This document shows positions 39,799 through 49,826 of a stretch of 64,000 bases of DNA, piece by piece (positions within the stretch are counted from its first letter, which is position 1; every line of letters begins with the position of its first letter). The stretch covers positions 28,562,760-28,626,759 of the forward strand of contig OX344762.1 in assembly GCA_947034895.1 (NCBI GenBank), written 5' to 3'. Both the position numbers and the translations under genes were made by a program. The notes under the pieces are model-generated. The model saw only the letters and a list, made by a program, of their open reading frames with translations, did not search any database and was not told the origin of the DNA. Source of the stretch: Rhytidiadelphus loreus. Taxonomy: Eukaryota; Streptophyta; Bryopsida; Hypnales; Hylocomiaceae.

Positions 39799-42700
39799 AT
39801 GAGGTGGAAGGCAAGATTGTCGTCAGCATACCACATTGAGAGGTCGATCGCTTCTAGACAAGGACTACCGGAGTATGTTTGTGCATGTAAACGATGTAGA
39901 GGAGGCACTGCTCGGAACGTGGAAACTGTGGCACGACATCACAGGATTTTTGGACGAGACCCGTACTTTCAGTACCCTGTACTGGTAAGATCAATACTAT
40001 ATAATGAATTCATTTAGTGCGTGATTATGTGCCATAGTTTTGCCTTTTCTTCCCTTCTGTTATGAATTCGAATACAATGTTTACTTCAAAGATGGGTACC
40101 TCGACAACTCCATTTAGGTGGTGTAATTTCAGAATTGGCTTCTAAAGTCATTCCCTTCTACTATTTCAAGTTTTAAGGTCAACTGAAAGTTCTCAATGTT
40201 GGGTCCAAAACTGTACATGTCATGCCTTGGAATACAGTCCTATGAAACACGGTAGGCTTATAGTGATAATCATTTTATACAATTATAACGGAATGTTTTG
40301 CCATGGACGTAGAGTGAGAATGGAGAGAGCATCAGAGGACCCACTGATGAAGGTCTGCCGGAAGAAGAAGATTACTTCCATGGTGTTCAAAGCGATGAAC
40401 GAGGACCTGATGAGTTCGTTTGGCCTGAAAGGACTCATGTGGATGTCAGTGCCGCAGTGGAGCATGCATTTGCTCGTGTAGATAACTTGCACAACGATAT
40501 GCAACAGGTACAAGGAGGTCCTCACGAAGACGAAGAGGTGGAACCGGAGTCGGAAATGTATGGGCCTGATTTTGAAGAGTTGCTTCGAGATTCAAACGAG
40601 CGCATTTATGAAGGCTGCAGAATGAATCGTCTTGAAGTATCAATAGTTCTAATAACAATGTGCAGTCTATTTTCAATTCCGTACTCTTTTCTAGACGAGT
40701 TGTTGAAATTCCTATCGCAAGACTTGCTTCCCAAATCCAACAATTTACCTTGAACATCATATGAGGCGAGGCGAATGGTTTTGAAGTTAGGACTGAAGCA
40801 TGAGGCCATCCACTGCTGTCCTGATGGACATGTGTTGTTTCGAGGTACCAAAAAAGATTTGGTAAGCTGTCCGTACCCTGGATGTGGGAAATCTAGGTAC
40901 ATCCAAGGGTCAAGCAGTATTCCCAGCAAAGTTTTACGGTATTTTCCTATTATAGATCAGCTTCGTCGAATGTTTCAATGTCCTAAAATTTCAGAGATGA
41001 TGACTTTCCATGAAAGAAACCACTCCGAGGAGCCCATGATGAAATCAGTGGTAGACGGGGAACAATGGAAATACATAGATGAGACCTATCCAGATTTTGC
41101 AAGTATTGCCACAAACCTTAGGATAGGTCTCATAGGTGACGGTGTGAATCCCTATGGGAATCAATCTACAAAACACTCTGTATGGCCTTTTCTTGTTGCG
41201 ATTTATAATTTGCCTCCCTGGATGACCAGCAAGACATTTTTTTTGAAACTAGTTCTGTTAATACCCGGTCCTAAGGCACCAGCAGCGGAGTTCGTTGATG
41301 TGTACCTGGAGCCATTAGTACAGGATTTACTGAAATTGTGGGACGGTGTTCCAACGGTAGACATGTCCAATCCAATCGGACGAAGGCGTTTCAATTTAAG
41401 GGCAGTACTTCTATGGTGCGTGCATGACTTCCCTGCATACGGGTTGCTATCTAGGCAGCAAACTAAGGGTTACAAAGGTTGTCCACTATGCGGGGAACAA
41501 ACATGTGCAGAGCACTCCGGTTGTCTGAAGAAGATGATCTATCTTGGAGGTCGACGTTTCCTCGATGTGGATCATCCTTTTCGTAATGCTAGAAGAGCTT
41601 TCAATGCCAATGCAGAGCGTTCTTCTCCTCCTCAACGACAAAGTGGACACGAAATTCACGCTCATGGTCTTGAGCGAGAGTTGTTTCTCCGTGAAGGCGG
41701 AGTACAGGATTCCGATGAAGACCCTGTGAAGAAACATGGAGTGAAACTCGTCAGCATTTTCTTTACTCTACCGTATTGGGAGGTAAGTCTTCTATAACCA
41801 CAAACTTGTACTTCATGCTGGCAGATCAAAGGTTTGAATGTATTCATTGGCGGAATGCAAAAGAAAATCAATCCATTAATGAAACAGAATTATCTGTTTG
41901 AATGCTTATCTATTGTTTGAGCTGTCACTTCAAAATTGTTGACGAAATAAGTAGTCGTTGCAATGACCAAGAAGTAGTCTACTATTGAAAGGTCAGACTT
42001 TCCATGATTGCATGTTAAATGCATAGTGAAGGCTAATGAATTTTGTTTTTGTGGCAGGGTCTTCCTTGCAAGCATACCTTAGACGTCATGCACTGTGAAA
42101 AAAATATATGCGAGATTTTACTGAAGTTCCTTTTAGGAGAAAGTGACACGCCAGCAGTAAGGCTAGATCTGCAGAGTCGATCATTGAGGGAGCACTTGTG
42201 GCTGAAAGAAACATATCTTGGCAGCAATAAGTTTGCAATGCCAGACGCGGAGTACGTGCTTTCGAATGCAGACAGGGCAACATTTTTGGAGACTTTGAAA
42301 GCCATGAAAATGCCAAGTGGATATGTATCTAATCTTCGGCGGAAAATTGAGAAGGGGAAGCTCAGCGGATTGAAGTCTCATGATTTCCATGTGATAATCC
42401 AACAAATCCTCCCAGTATGCGTACGAAACATTAGGAACCAGGAGCTAGCGTCCGCAATAATAAAGTTGAGTAGGATTTTTCAAAGAGTTTGCGAGAAGGT
42501 CATCAACAAAGACTCAAAAAATCAACTTCTACGAGATGTAGTGGAGACAATGGTTTTATTGGAGAGACAGCTACCTCCATCAGCGTTCACTATAATGATG
42601 CACTTGCCATATCATATTGTACAGGAACTATTTATTTGTGGCCCAGTTCAAAATCGTTGGATGTACCCTTTTGAAAGGTACTACAAAGGCCTGAAAAGTA

Positions 42701-44473
42701 GCGTCAGGAACCTTGCAAACCTGAAGGAAGTATGTCAGCGGGCTATGAACTAGAAGAAGCTGCGGGTTACGTGACGAAGTACATGTTGAATTATAGTTCA
42801 ACCAGCACAAGGGTTTGGGATGCTGAGGAGGACCCAAAAATGTTTGACGAAATTCTGGAAGGGCACGGAATGACGAGCCAACTAACCAACGACCGTAGAG
42901 AGTTGTTTCACAACTTTGTCATCGACACCTCTGGTTGCTGCGAAGAGTATCGTGAGTGAGTGTCTTTTTTTATTTCCGTATGTCCATTGGTAGTTCTGAA
43001 TTAGTCATGGAAGCAGTAAACGTTGTGGGAATCTGAGGAGGTCCTCTCCATCATTCTTGGTCAATGTAATGCGGAATCCAAAATTCCATACCGAATTCGG
43101 AAGGAAGGCAAGCGGAACGGAAGGGCGCTATGCCAAGAAGTCTTTCAATATGTCTTTGTGCGTTACGTACAGAGTATGCGTACAATGAAGCTATTTTTGA
43201 AATATTGTCGGTTGTCATTGTCCGCAGTAATTGGTACATGTTATTTCTGAATTTAAATTCCGTAATGCTTGCTCATGTACAATGTTGGGATGTTAGTATG
43301 TGGTGGTTCCCATTCTTCAGTACATCAACATGTACAGTGTAGTAGTAGAATACTTCTGTGCCTTGAAGAAGTATGTGTCTGAATTCTGTAACATTAAATA
43401 GTGACTTCGTCATACGTCATACCATTGCAGGCTTTCAAGAAACGGATGAAAGAAAAAGTTGATGTCGAATATGAGGACAGGCAGCTTGATTTGTATTTTA
43501 AGTTTCAGAATTTTCTTTGTTATTCAAGCACATACATTGTACTGTACTTGAATATGTCAAAGTCCTTCACGAAATAATGAATGTTATATGACGTTGCAGA
43601 CGATACAAGCAGATGAAGTCTGTTAGACAGGAGGAGAGGAGGTTGTGGCGTCGACAACATCCGCAAAGGCATGGTAGAGGAGGGGCAGTATTTCCAGAAC
43701 ATTTATTAGAGCTTCCGTCATTTGCAAACTGGTTAGAAAATGATGTTCAGTCATTGGAAGAGTCAGGAATAGAAGTTTCAGATATTGTGAAAGACGTATC
43801 CGTTCCACCTAAATTCATGTGCAAGAAGTTCAAAAGCATGTGGGCATTTGGTTATCGTTTTCGAGTGGCAAGTTATGAGAAGAGTTTAGGAACACGGGAC
43901 TGTGGAGTGGCAGCAACGTTTTCAAGACCATGGCGTTCCAGTACGAGGGATCGCAACCTTGTAGAAGCAAACGTGGAATACATAGGCGAGTTAGAGGAAA
44001 TTGTAGAACTAGATTACCGAAGTACTTGTGTGGTTGTTTTTGTCTGTAGATGGGTAAAAGCTAACTACAGGGGGCCGAATGCAACTGTGAAGAGGGACAA
44101 GTGGGGATTTACATTGGCCAATTTCCATTCGTGTGAACGTTTCGGAAAAGAGTCTTTTGTCTTCCCCAAACATTGTCAGCAGGTATTTTACAGCGACGCT
44201 ACGGAATCACCGGGTTGGAGAGTTGTGCTACGACGTGATATTCGAGGTAGGCGAGTGGATAACTCTGCAGTGGACACAGAAGCTTCTGCATTGTTTTCAA
44301 GAGGAATGGATGACATGTATGAAGGACTTCGACCTCAGGAAACTTTAGTAGAGGACATTCTAAGCACGACAATGACAGCGAGGGAGGTCCGAAGAGAAGA
44401 TATGTTTCAGGAAGCAGTATGTGAAGATGAACTGTTTGATCGGGACTTGGGGGAGTCCTCTAACTCAGACTAG
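39799..44473 (+). pseudogene. CACTA TNP2-type transposase with DUF4218- and DUF4216-like parts
   Basis: Exon 39799-39984 has CACKRCRGG...HRIFGRDP, the usual N-terminal finger. Exon 40313-41782 holds FEELLRDS...IYEGC and the Transposase_21 core (HCCPDGHVLFRG, CPYPGCGKSRY, LIGDGVNPYGNQSTKHSVWP, GPKAP, CPLCGE). Intron 41783-42057 leads to GLPCKHTLDVMHCEKNICE and a DUF4218-like segment (LPYHIVQELFICGPVQNRWMYPFER). The last exon (about 43600-44473) has a DUF4216-like part (VPPKFMCKKFKSMWAFGYRF...). Two lesions: an in-frame TGA at 40751-40753, just before TSYEARRMVLKLGL, and a one-base frame change near 42730, before MSAGYELEEAAGYVTKYM. Order and spacing are as in other plant TNP2 proteins. The nuclear product would cut at the CACTA ends. 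This copy probably makes no full protein. Confidence 0.85.
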
Positions 44474-46969
44474 GTACCCGACCAGCGCATTTCTTTCGTT
44501 TTTGTCTGCCCTTGGATTCCGTCAGTGCGTCAATGGTAAGCATATACGATTGTCATGAACTTAATGTCAATTTTACCTTACCAACTTACCTTAGCTTTTC
44601 ACTTGCAATTGAGAAAGGTTTAGAAGGTAACGGACATTCAGTATAGGCACGTTTTGCTTTAAGTAACTGTGGATGGAGCATTATACAGGACTTTGAAATG
44701 TAAGCGACAAAGAAGGGTTTCACGACACGTGGTCGGTTGGCACAGAGAAGTTCATCTTTCATTGACACCATGGGTATTACGTGACGGAACAGTAGTGAAC
44801 GTCAACCAAGAGCAAGAGTGCTGAATGACAGAAGAAGGCACAGACTATGACCACAGGTTCGTGCAAGTGTCGAAGATTACAGGCACCGTGACTTCTGCAT
44901 GTATACAACCTTCACTTTTTGTGTCTATAAGTTGTATCATAACAGTAGAAGATGTAGAGTATTACCATCACTAATGCTAAGATTTGATAAATTACAGCAA
45001 TAACTCCATCAAATGTATTGCTTGCTTATGGATCAAGAAAGTGACAGACTACGAAGTGAAGGTTGTGAAGGATCAGGTGAGCTTGGCAAGTTGCATTTTT
45101 TTTTCTAGTGTCATGGTCAATTACATTGTTTGATACATTGTCATACATTAATTAGTAATAGAGCAGCGAAGGATACGGTATTAAACTGCATAGATGCAGG
45201 AAATGTGCAGTAATGGATATTTCGTAAGAAAAGCAGAGCATGTTTTCATTAATTTGTATTATTGGTGTTGATTGAAGAGGACATGTTTCAAGGTCTATGA
45301 CCGATTTATACTGTGAACTGCATGGTCTAGAACTGGATGTGTCCAGTTGATGGAAATTTTCTATTTCAACAGAATATAAAATTAAAATCTTTGGTCATGT
45401 TAAGAGGCTATTGGTGTACGCTGTGGAAAGGAAAGTGCTTATACATGCGGCTTACTCATTGTCTGCAAAAACAGATATTATGCTTGCAGAGAGGGCATAG
45501 GAAGGACGAACGGCAGTGAGGAATACAAATGGCACTTCACGAATGGAAAGGATTCACGTTCATAATTGAGTGAAGGTATTGTACAGGAGTTCTGGAGGTG
45601 CGTGAAGCACATTGAACGCCTTCCTACTACATACGTTTTAAGTATTCGGAATCTATGTGCTAAAGTACGAGGAAATGTCCTTTCAGAAAACTCCTATCGC
45701 TCAACAGAAGAGGAAATGATGGATTGCTTATGTTGAATGCAGGAAAAAACTAACAATGCAGGCGGTACTTTGTGTCGCTGGAGGACGTGTGTTGCTATGG
45801 ACTTAGTGGTATGCATTCTCCTTTCATCCTTCCAAATTCTCATATTTATTTTAAAAGCCTCAACATCCAATAATGTATGTGGAGGACATACTCAAGCAAT
45901 GAATGTGACAAATCGTTTTCTAAATGCTTCCCAAATCCAAGAATGACTGCACTGCAAATGAAAAATGAAAAATTTTCAAACTACAATTTTTTCAATGTAT
46001 TGAAAGTCAAAGGAAGCTTTGCAAAAACAGAAGCCAGAAGAAGGTGGTACATGGAACTAACAAGATATGTCGTCTACTTTGAGTTTAAGACATTGAACCT
46101 GTTGTGGGACCAATGCAGTGAAGTTCACGTACACCTGCATGGAATGGAAGCCAGCAGTCACAGGTGTATTTCTTTTGCAATTTTTTTTTATTCCATGAGA
46201 AATGTTGTCAAAGTTCAGTTGCACAAATGAAGAAACCGTATGTTGTGGTCACTGAATAGAACATAGTATTGTGAACTACATTGCCTGGCAGTAGAGTTGT
46301 AGCTAGGGGGTTGCAATTGGGGGGACAAGAAGTTCATTGAAGTCATTGTGCATTTTTTTGCTCAGCAACTACCATGATTTGTAAGAACCGAATATGAAAT
46401 GCATTGCAGCTGCAATGCAATGCATATGGGGAGATCCAATGCACTGAATTTGTTTGTTTTTGTGTTTCATGTGGTATGTTAGTCAACGAAGAACAAATGA
46501 AGTGAGGACATTCGTACGTAGACTGCACAGAACAGTTCGGCACGTGCAAAAGTAGAAGCAATCACCTGAAAGGAAAGAGACGACTGTGTATTTGTAGAAT
46601 TGGTTAGTACTGTTGCAAAGAAGTTGTCAAGCACGGATGGAAGGCACTTCTGTGTATCAATAAAAAGGAAAACTCCACAAGAGTGTTCTAGGATTTGTCA
46701 AACATTCCTATGGTTTTCATTCATGTTGTTGGCAGGTCTTGTATCATAAACCATTGGTAAGAAATAAGGGTGTGGAAGAAAATGATCATTCAATTTTCAA
46801 TTCGGCAATGACTATATGTAAGCTATGCACGTGTAATGAATGGTGAATTATATTTACAGAAAAAGATAGTGAAAAGGCAGTCCTACTTATTGTATTTTGA
46901 AATATTAATGTTTGTTGTTAGAAAGCATGTGAACAACAATTACAAGTGAAATACCTCTGACTGACTTCA
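44474..46969. other. CACTA 3' interior, no gene seen
   Basis: This is non-coding DNA downstream of the TNP2 gene. Short frames at 45337-46230 show no family features, and splice signals do not join them into anything longer. Confidence 0.4.
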
Positions 46970-46987
46970 AACCAACAGAAACCTCTT
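46970..46987 (-). repeat. CACTA subterminal repeat, right
   Basis: AACCAACAGAAACCTCTT is the inverted partner of 27838-27855, about 150 bp inside the right end. GTCTTGGTT and its complement recur in the following 130 bp. Confidence 0.65.
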
Positions 46988-47135
46988 AATGTGATTCAGA
47001 AGTTGTGCCTTCAAACCAAGACGAAACTGTTATAACAATTCACAGACCATGGTCAAACTAAGAAAACCAGTTTTGTCTTGGAACCAAGACACATGTCTTG
47101 GTTATGTCTTGGTTTTAATGGCACCTCCAGTAGTG

Positions 47136-47138
47136 ATG
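47136..47138. repeat. CACTA target-site duplication, right (ATG)
   Basis: ATG follows the terminal TAGTG and matches 27737-27739. The host reading frame resumes directly after it. Confidence 0.85.
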
Positions 47139-49088
47139 ATAGTGACATCACCATTGATGAGTTCATTTGCAACTCGTCTTTGGAGGTTGTCCTCGGTGAT
47201 CCCTTACCTCAGTTATACCATGACATTGTCAAATTCATGGAAAAGGTGCGTTCAATTACCTCTTAAATGCTTCCTCTTTCTCAAGTTTATTTATTTCTTA
47301 TTTTATTTTGACATTTGTATTTGTTGCAGCACATGGCGGATAAAGATCGATTCTTTAAAGGGGTTCAAAGTGACAAGCCACGTGTAGATCTTATCATTGC
47401 TGACATGCCGGAAGGATTACCAGTACCTGATGTTTCCAAGCCTCCTACTACCATTCCAAAGTGGAATCAACGATCTGATACTTGGCTTCAGTCTCTTTTT
47501 GAGTTTGCTGATGGACATTTGCAAGATGATGGAGCATTGATTATTATCCATCCGTATAGGGCTCAGGCCAAAGCAGACATTCTTGGATATGCAGACCCAT
47601 ATGCATTTAAACTACGGAAGGAATGGTGGGGGATGAACCGCTTACACTTGACGTCACCATTGGATCGTTCTTTCACGGTATGTTTAATTTAAATTATTAC
47701 AAGTTTTTCAACTTTATATAAATTCTCTTGTAATTTCTAAAGTATTCTATTGACATTCTCTAGCCTTGTTCTACAGACATTGCGTTTTGGAATCTCACTA
47801 TGGGTGAGAAACTTGCCAGAGGTTGGACCTTCGAAGTTTACATTTCAAGCGTGCCCAAAGTTGAAGGCACTTGGAGTAGACATTGCACGTGACGACATTC
47901 TCCAAAACTACACAAAGGCGGAGACAATGGCCATGAATGAGGGTATTCCTTGGAGAGGTGCACGTGAGAAGGACCCTCGGTTTATGCAGATGTTCATTGA
48001 AGCTTCATCTATGCCTGGTGACGTGGTTGTGGATTGTACAGCTTCAACTGGTAAATATTACAATCTACATTTTTTTTAACGAACTAAGTTTTTGAATATG
48101 TTGTACATGTTTTTTTATATCCGGTTTAATTTTAAGTCAATGCATATATTTCAGGTGCGGCCATCCACAGCTGTAGGCTTCTAGACAGGCACATCATTGC
48201 CTTGGAAGAAAATAAGGCCATCTTTGATGCAATGCTTGCCCCTCTCATTCGTACAGTTGAGGTTGTTCTTGCCACACCTACAGTAGTAACGGTGCCCTCA
48301 GATGACCCCGATGCAGAGGATGTTGTGGTTCCACGTATCGTCAAAAAATCCCAATTCAGTAAGTAAGTTTTTTTTGTTTTTTGTTTTGATTTTGCTTTCC
48401 ATGAGTTTCAAGCACTAGACTATCTTTAAGTTTTTCTAACTCTAAATTTTGTTTTTGTAGCATGATTCATACTGAGGCCATACACCGGCCGTTCTACTCC
48501 TTACCAGGATTTTTTCCGAGTCCAGAGAAATCATATATTCTACCGACGTATGCTGAGGCTTTAGCTGTTGATTGTGCATCTCGGCAACTTATTCCTACAC
48601 GGAATAAAATTGCCAATGTACATCCCAAGGTGTTGCAGTTTTTAGATTTGACAGCTATAGAAGTAGATGAGGGCCATTCTTGTACTGATAGTAGTGATTA
48701 TTCTCAGTCAATGTCTTCTTCATCTATGTGATTCTATTTTCAGTTACTGCATAGTTGTTGGATCAAATTTTCCATTTGTTTTTATTTATTTTCATGATGA
48801 AGGGAAAACAATTACTATTTCATTACATTGAACTTCTAATTTTTGTTGATTTTTTTATAGTTTTTCATAATGAAGGCAAAACAACTACATTGCATTGTTC
48901 TATACTTTCAATTTCTTGTGTGATGTTTTTGTTGTACAATAAAATATGCTATGGATACTATAGCCTCCTCTTCTTAATATTTTTGGTGGATAAATTAGAC
49001 TTAATTCACAAGGATTTAGATTGAAATGGAGAGAGCCTTGTTACATTGATTTTTTGGAAGATTGATCAATGTTGTCTATCGTTGTAGG

Positions 49089-49106
49089 ACCTCTCGGAGC
49101 CGAGAG
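49089..49106. repeat. MULE palindrome copy 13, 3' of the methyltransferase gene
   Basis: ACCTCTCGGAGCCGAGAG lies 358 bp past the stop codon of the ParB-methyltransferase gene and about 700 bp inside the right end of the element. It is the only copy on that side. Confidence 0.8.
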
Positions 49107-49773
49107 AAGGAACTAGTGTCAACCTTTTGATTTCCACCGTAACTCTTTTTGTAGCCATTATAGGTCAGTGCAATTCTTCTAGGCCTTTTGAAAGGTAGAA
49201 TTTGAATTTGGATATACTTCTTCAATTAAAATATTATGAACCTTGTACTTCTTAGTTCTTTTGAATGCTTATTTCAACTTTTCAATATTGTCATTGTTTT
49301 GACACTTCAATGATAGTATCCTGTGATCACAAAACATTACACTTTCAAAAATTTTGTCTTGAATTTTTGTGGTTCCAATTCAATGAATATATCAATGTCA
49401 CCACCATTTTGGCTACTCCTATTTTTTTTATACCTTTCTTCCTATTCTCAAATATTTTCAATTAGTATGATTTAATGAAAGAATTTCTTATTGATAGTAT
49501 TCAGAATCTTAATTGAATGTTTCTAATTATGGAAATTGTGGAATTAAATAGTACACATATAAAATATGTAATATTTGATACAAATTTATTAATAGGTAAA
49601 TATAATGAACTTCAACAAAATTGGACTTACAATATATTTTTAGGATTAAAATCGATTTGGATTGCCAAAATGGGAATATTATTTCAATATTTTATTCCAT
49701 TTCTGTACTATTCTAAAAGCCACGGTCATAGGTCTCACTCTAAACTTTACACCAAAAAATTGTATGCTCGCAA

Positions 49774-49816
49774 GCTCACAAGCTCACGAGCGTAGGCTCA
49801 CAGAATAGCAACCCTG
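49774..49816 (-). repeat. MULE right terminal inverted repeat
   Basis: Read on the minus strand from 49816, the sequence starts CAGGGTTGCTATTCTGTGAG and keeps TGAGCTTGTGAGC further in, pairing with 14557-14599 at 34 of 43 positions. GTGAGC is repeated here too. Confidence 0.8.
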
Positions 49817-49826
49817 ATGATGGTAC
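49817..49826. repeat. 10-bp target-site duplication, right copy (MULE)
   Basis: ATGATGGTAC is identical to 14547-14556 and directly abuts the right terminal repeat. Confidence 0.85.

Larger units (their letters stand above)
27740..47135. mobile_element. CACTA (En/Spm) DNA transposon, 19.4 kb, nested in the MULE
   Basis: It begins CACTACAAGAG and ends CTCCAGTAGTG (inverted: CACTACTGGAG), 9 of 11 matching, flanked by ATG on both sides. It encodes a TNP2-type transposase (39799-44473, plus) and a Transposase_24/TNPA-like protein (30546-35079, minus). Subterminal regions share an 18-bp inverted motif (27838-27855 and 46970-46987) and several GTCTTGGTT words. Removing the element plus one ATG restores the reading frame of the interrupted gene (codons for ...VIND then SDITIDEF...), which confirms both the boundaries and the age order: MULE first, CACTA second. 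The large non-coding part 35090-39790 holds only unsupported short frames. Confidence 0.9.
22084..48731 (+). pseudogene. ParB-like/DNA methyltransferase-like gene, split by a CACTA insertion
   Basis: Eleven exons: 22084-22224, 25140-25804, 25900-26089, 26185-26379, 26465-26680, 26816-27051, 27156-27739 plus 47139-47245 (interrupted), 47330-47677, 47777-48050, 48155-48362, 48461-48731. Every intron is GT-AG and the phases agree. The spliced total of 3,435 nt is a multiple of three (1,144 codons). An acidic leader is followed by a ParB/sulfiredoxin-like domain with FFVCDGNHRLLAW (DGNHR about residues 220-224), a charged middle, and a permuted methyltransferase-like domain. In that domain a motif IV-like DLIIADMPEG (about 798-807) precedes an AdoMet-loop-like DVVVDCTASTG (about 976-986) and HIIALEENKAIFDAML. 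Similar ParB-methylase fusions occur in phages and bacterial mobile DNA. Lesions: an in-frame TGA at 25716-25718 (codon 240) and the 19.4-kb insertion in exon 7. The predicted role is DNA binding or modification for the element; activity is unproven, because motif IV lacks a clear DPPY/DPPW. Confidence 0.75.
14557..49816. mobile_element. Composite Mutator-like element (MULE) with ParB-methyltransferase gene and nested CACTA
   Basis: The element is 35,260 bp as it stands, and 15,861 bp once the nested CACTA element and one 3-bp duplication are subtracted. The ends are inverted repeats matching at 34 of 43 positions by my alignment, including an unbroken TGCTATTCTGTGAGC, and a perfect 10-bp duplication flanks them. 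Inside are two divergent genes: a MULE transposase (minus, ending about 480 bp from the left end) and a ParB/DNA methyltransferase-like gene (plus, ending about 1.1 kb from the right end). GTGAGC is repeated just inside both ends, and 13 palindromes lie in non-coding parts. The boundaries rest on sequence seen directly. Assignment to MULE rests on the transposase architecture and duplication length. The terminal CAGGG is also seen in hAT elements, but those make 8-bp duplications. Confidence 0.85.

Noticed and set aside
47755..47900. Alternative acceptor (TCTAG at about 47762) for exon 9 of the ParB-methyltransferase gene
   Set aside because: It yields a pleasant start (PCSTDIAFWNL) but runs into a stop within about 45 codons. 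The acceptor ending at 47776 keeps the frame open through the AdoMet-binding motif.
22084..48731. A giant-virus or phage insertion as the direct source of the ParB-methyltransferase gene
   Set aside because: The gene has ten GT-AG introns (CACTA not counted) and lies inside plant-type transposon ends. No viral structural or replication genes are nearby. A remote horizontal origin remains possible.
14557..49816. Calling the outer element a hAT transposon because one end reads CAGGGTTG
   Set aside because: hAT elements make 8-bp duplications. Here the duplication is 10 bp, and the enclosed transposase has the zinc finger, DDE core and SWIM finger of MULEs.
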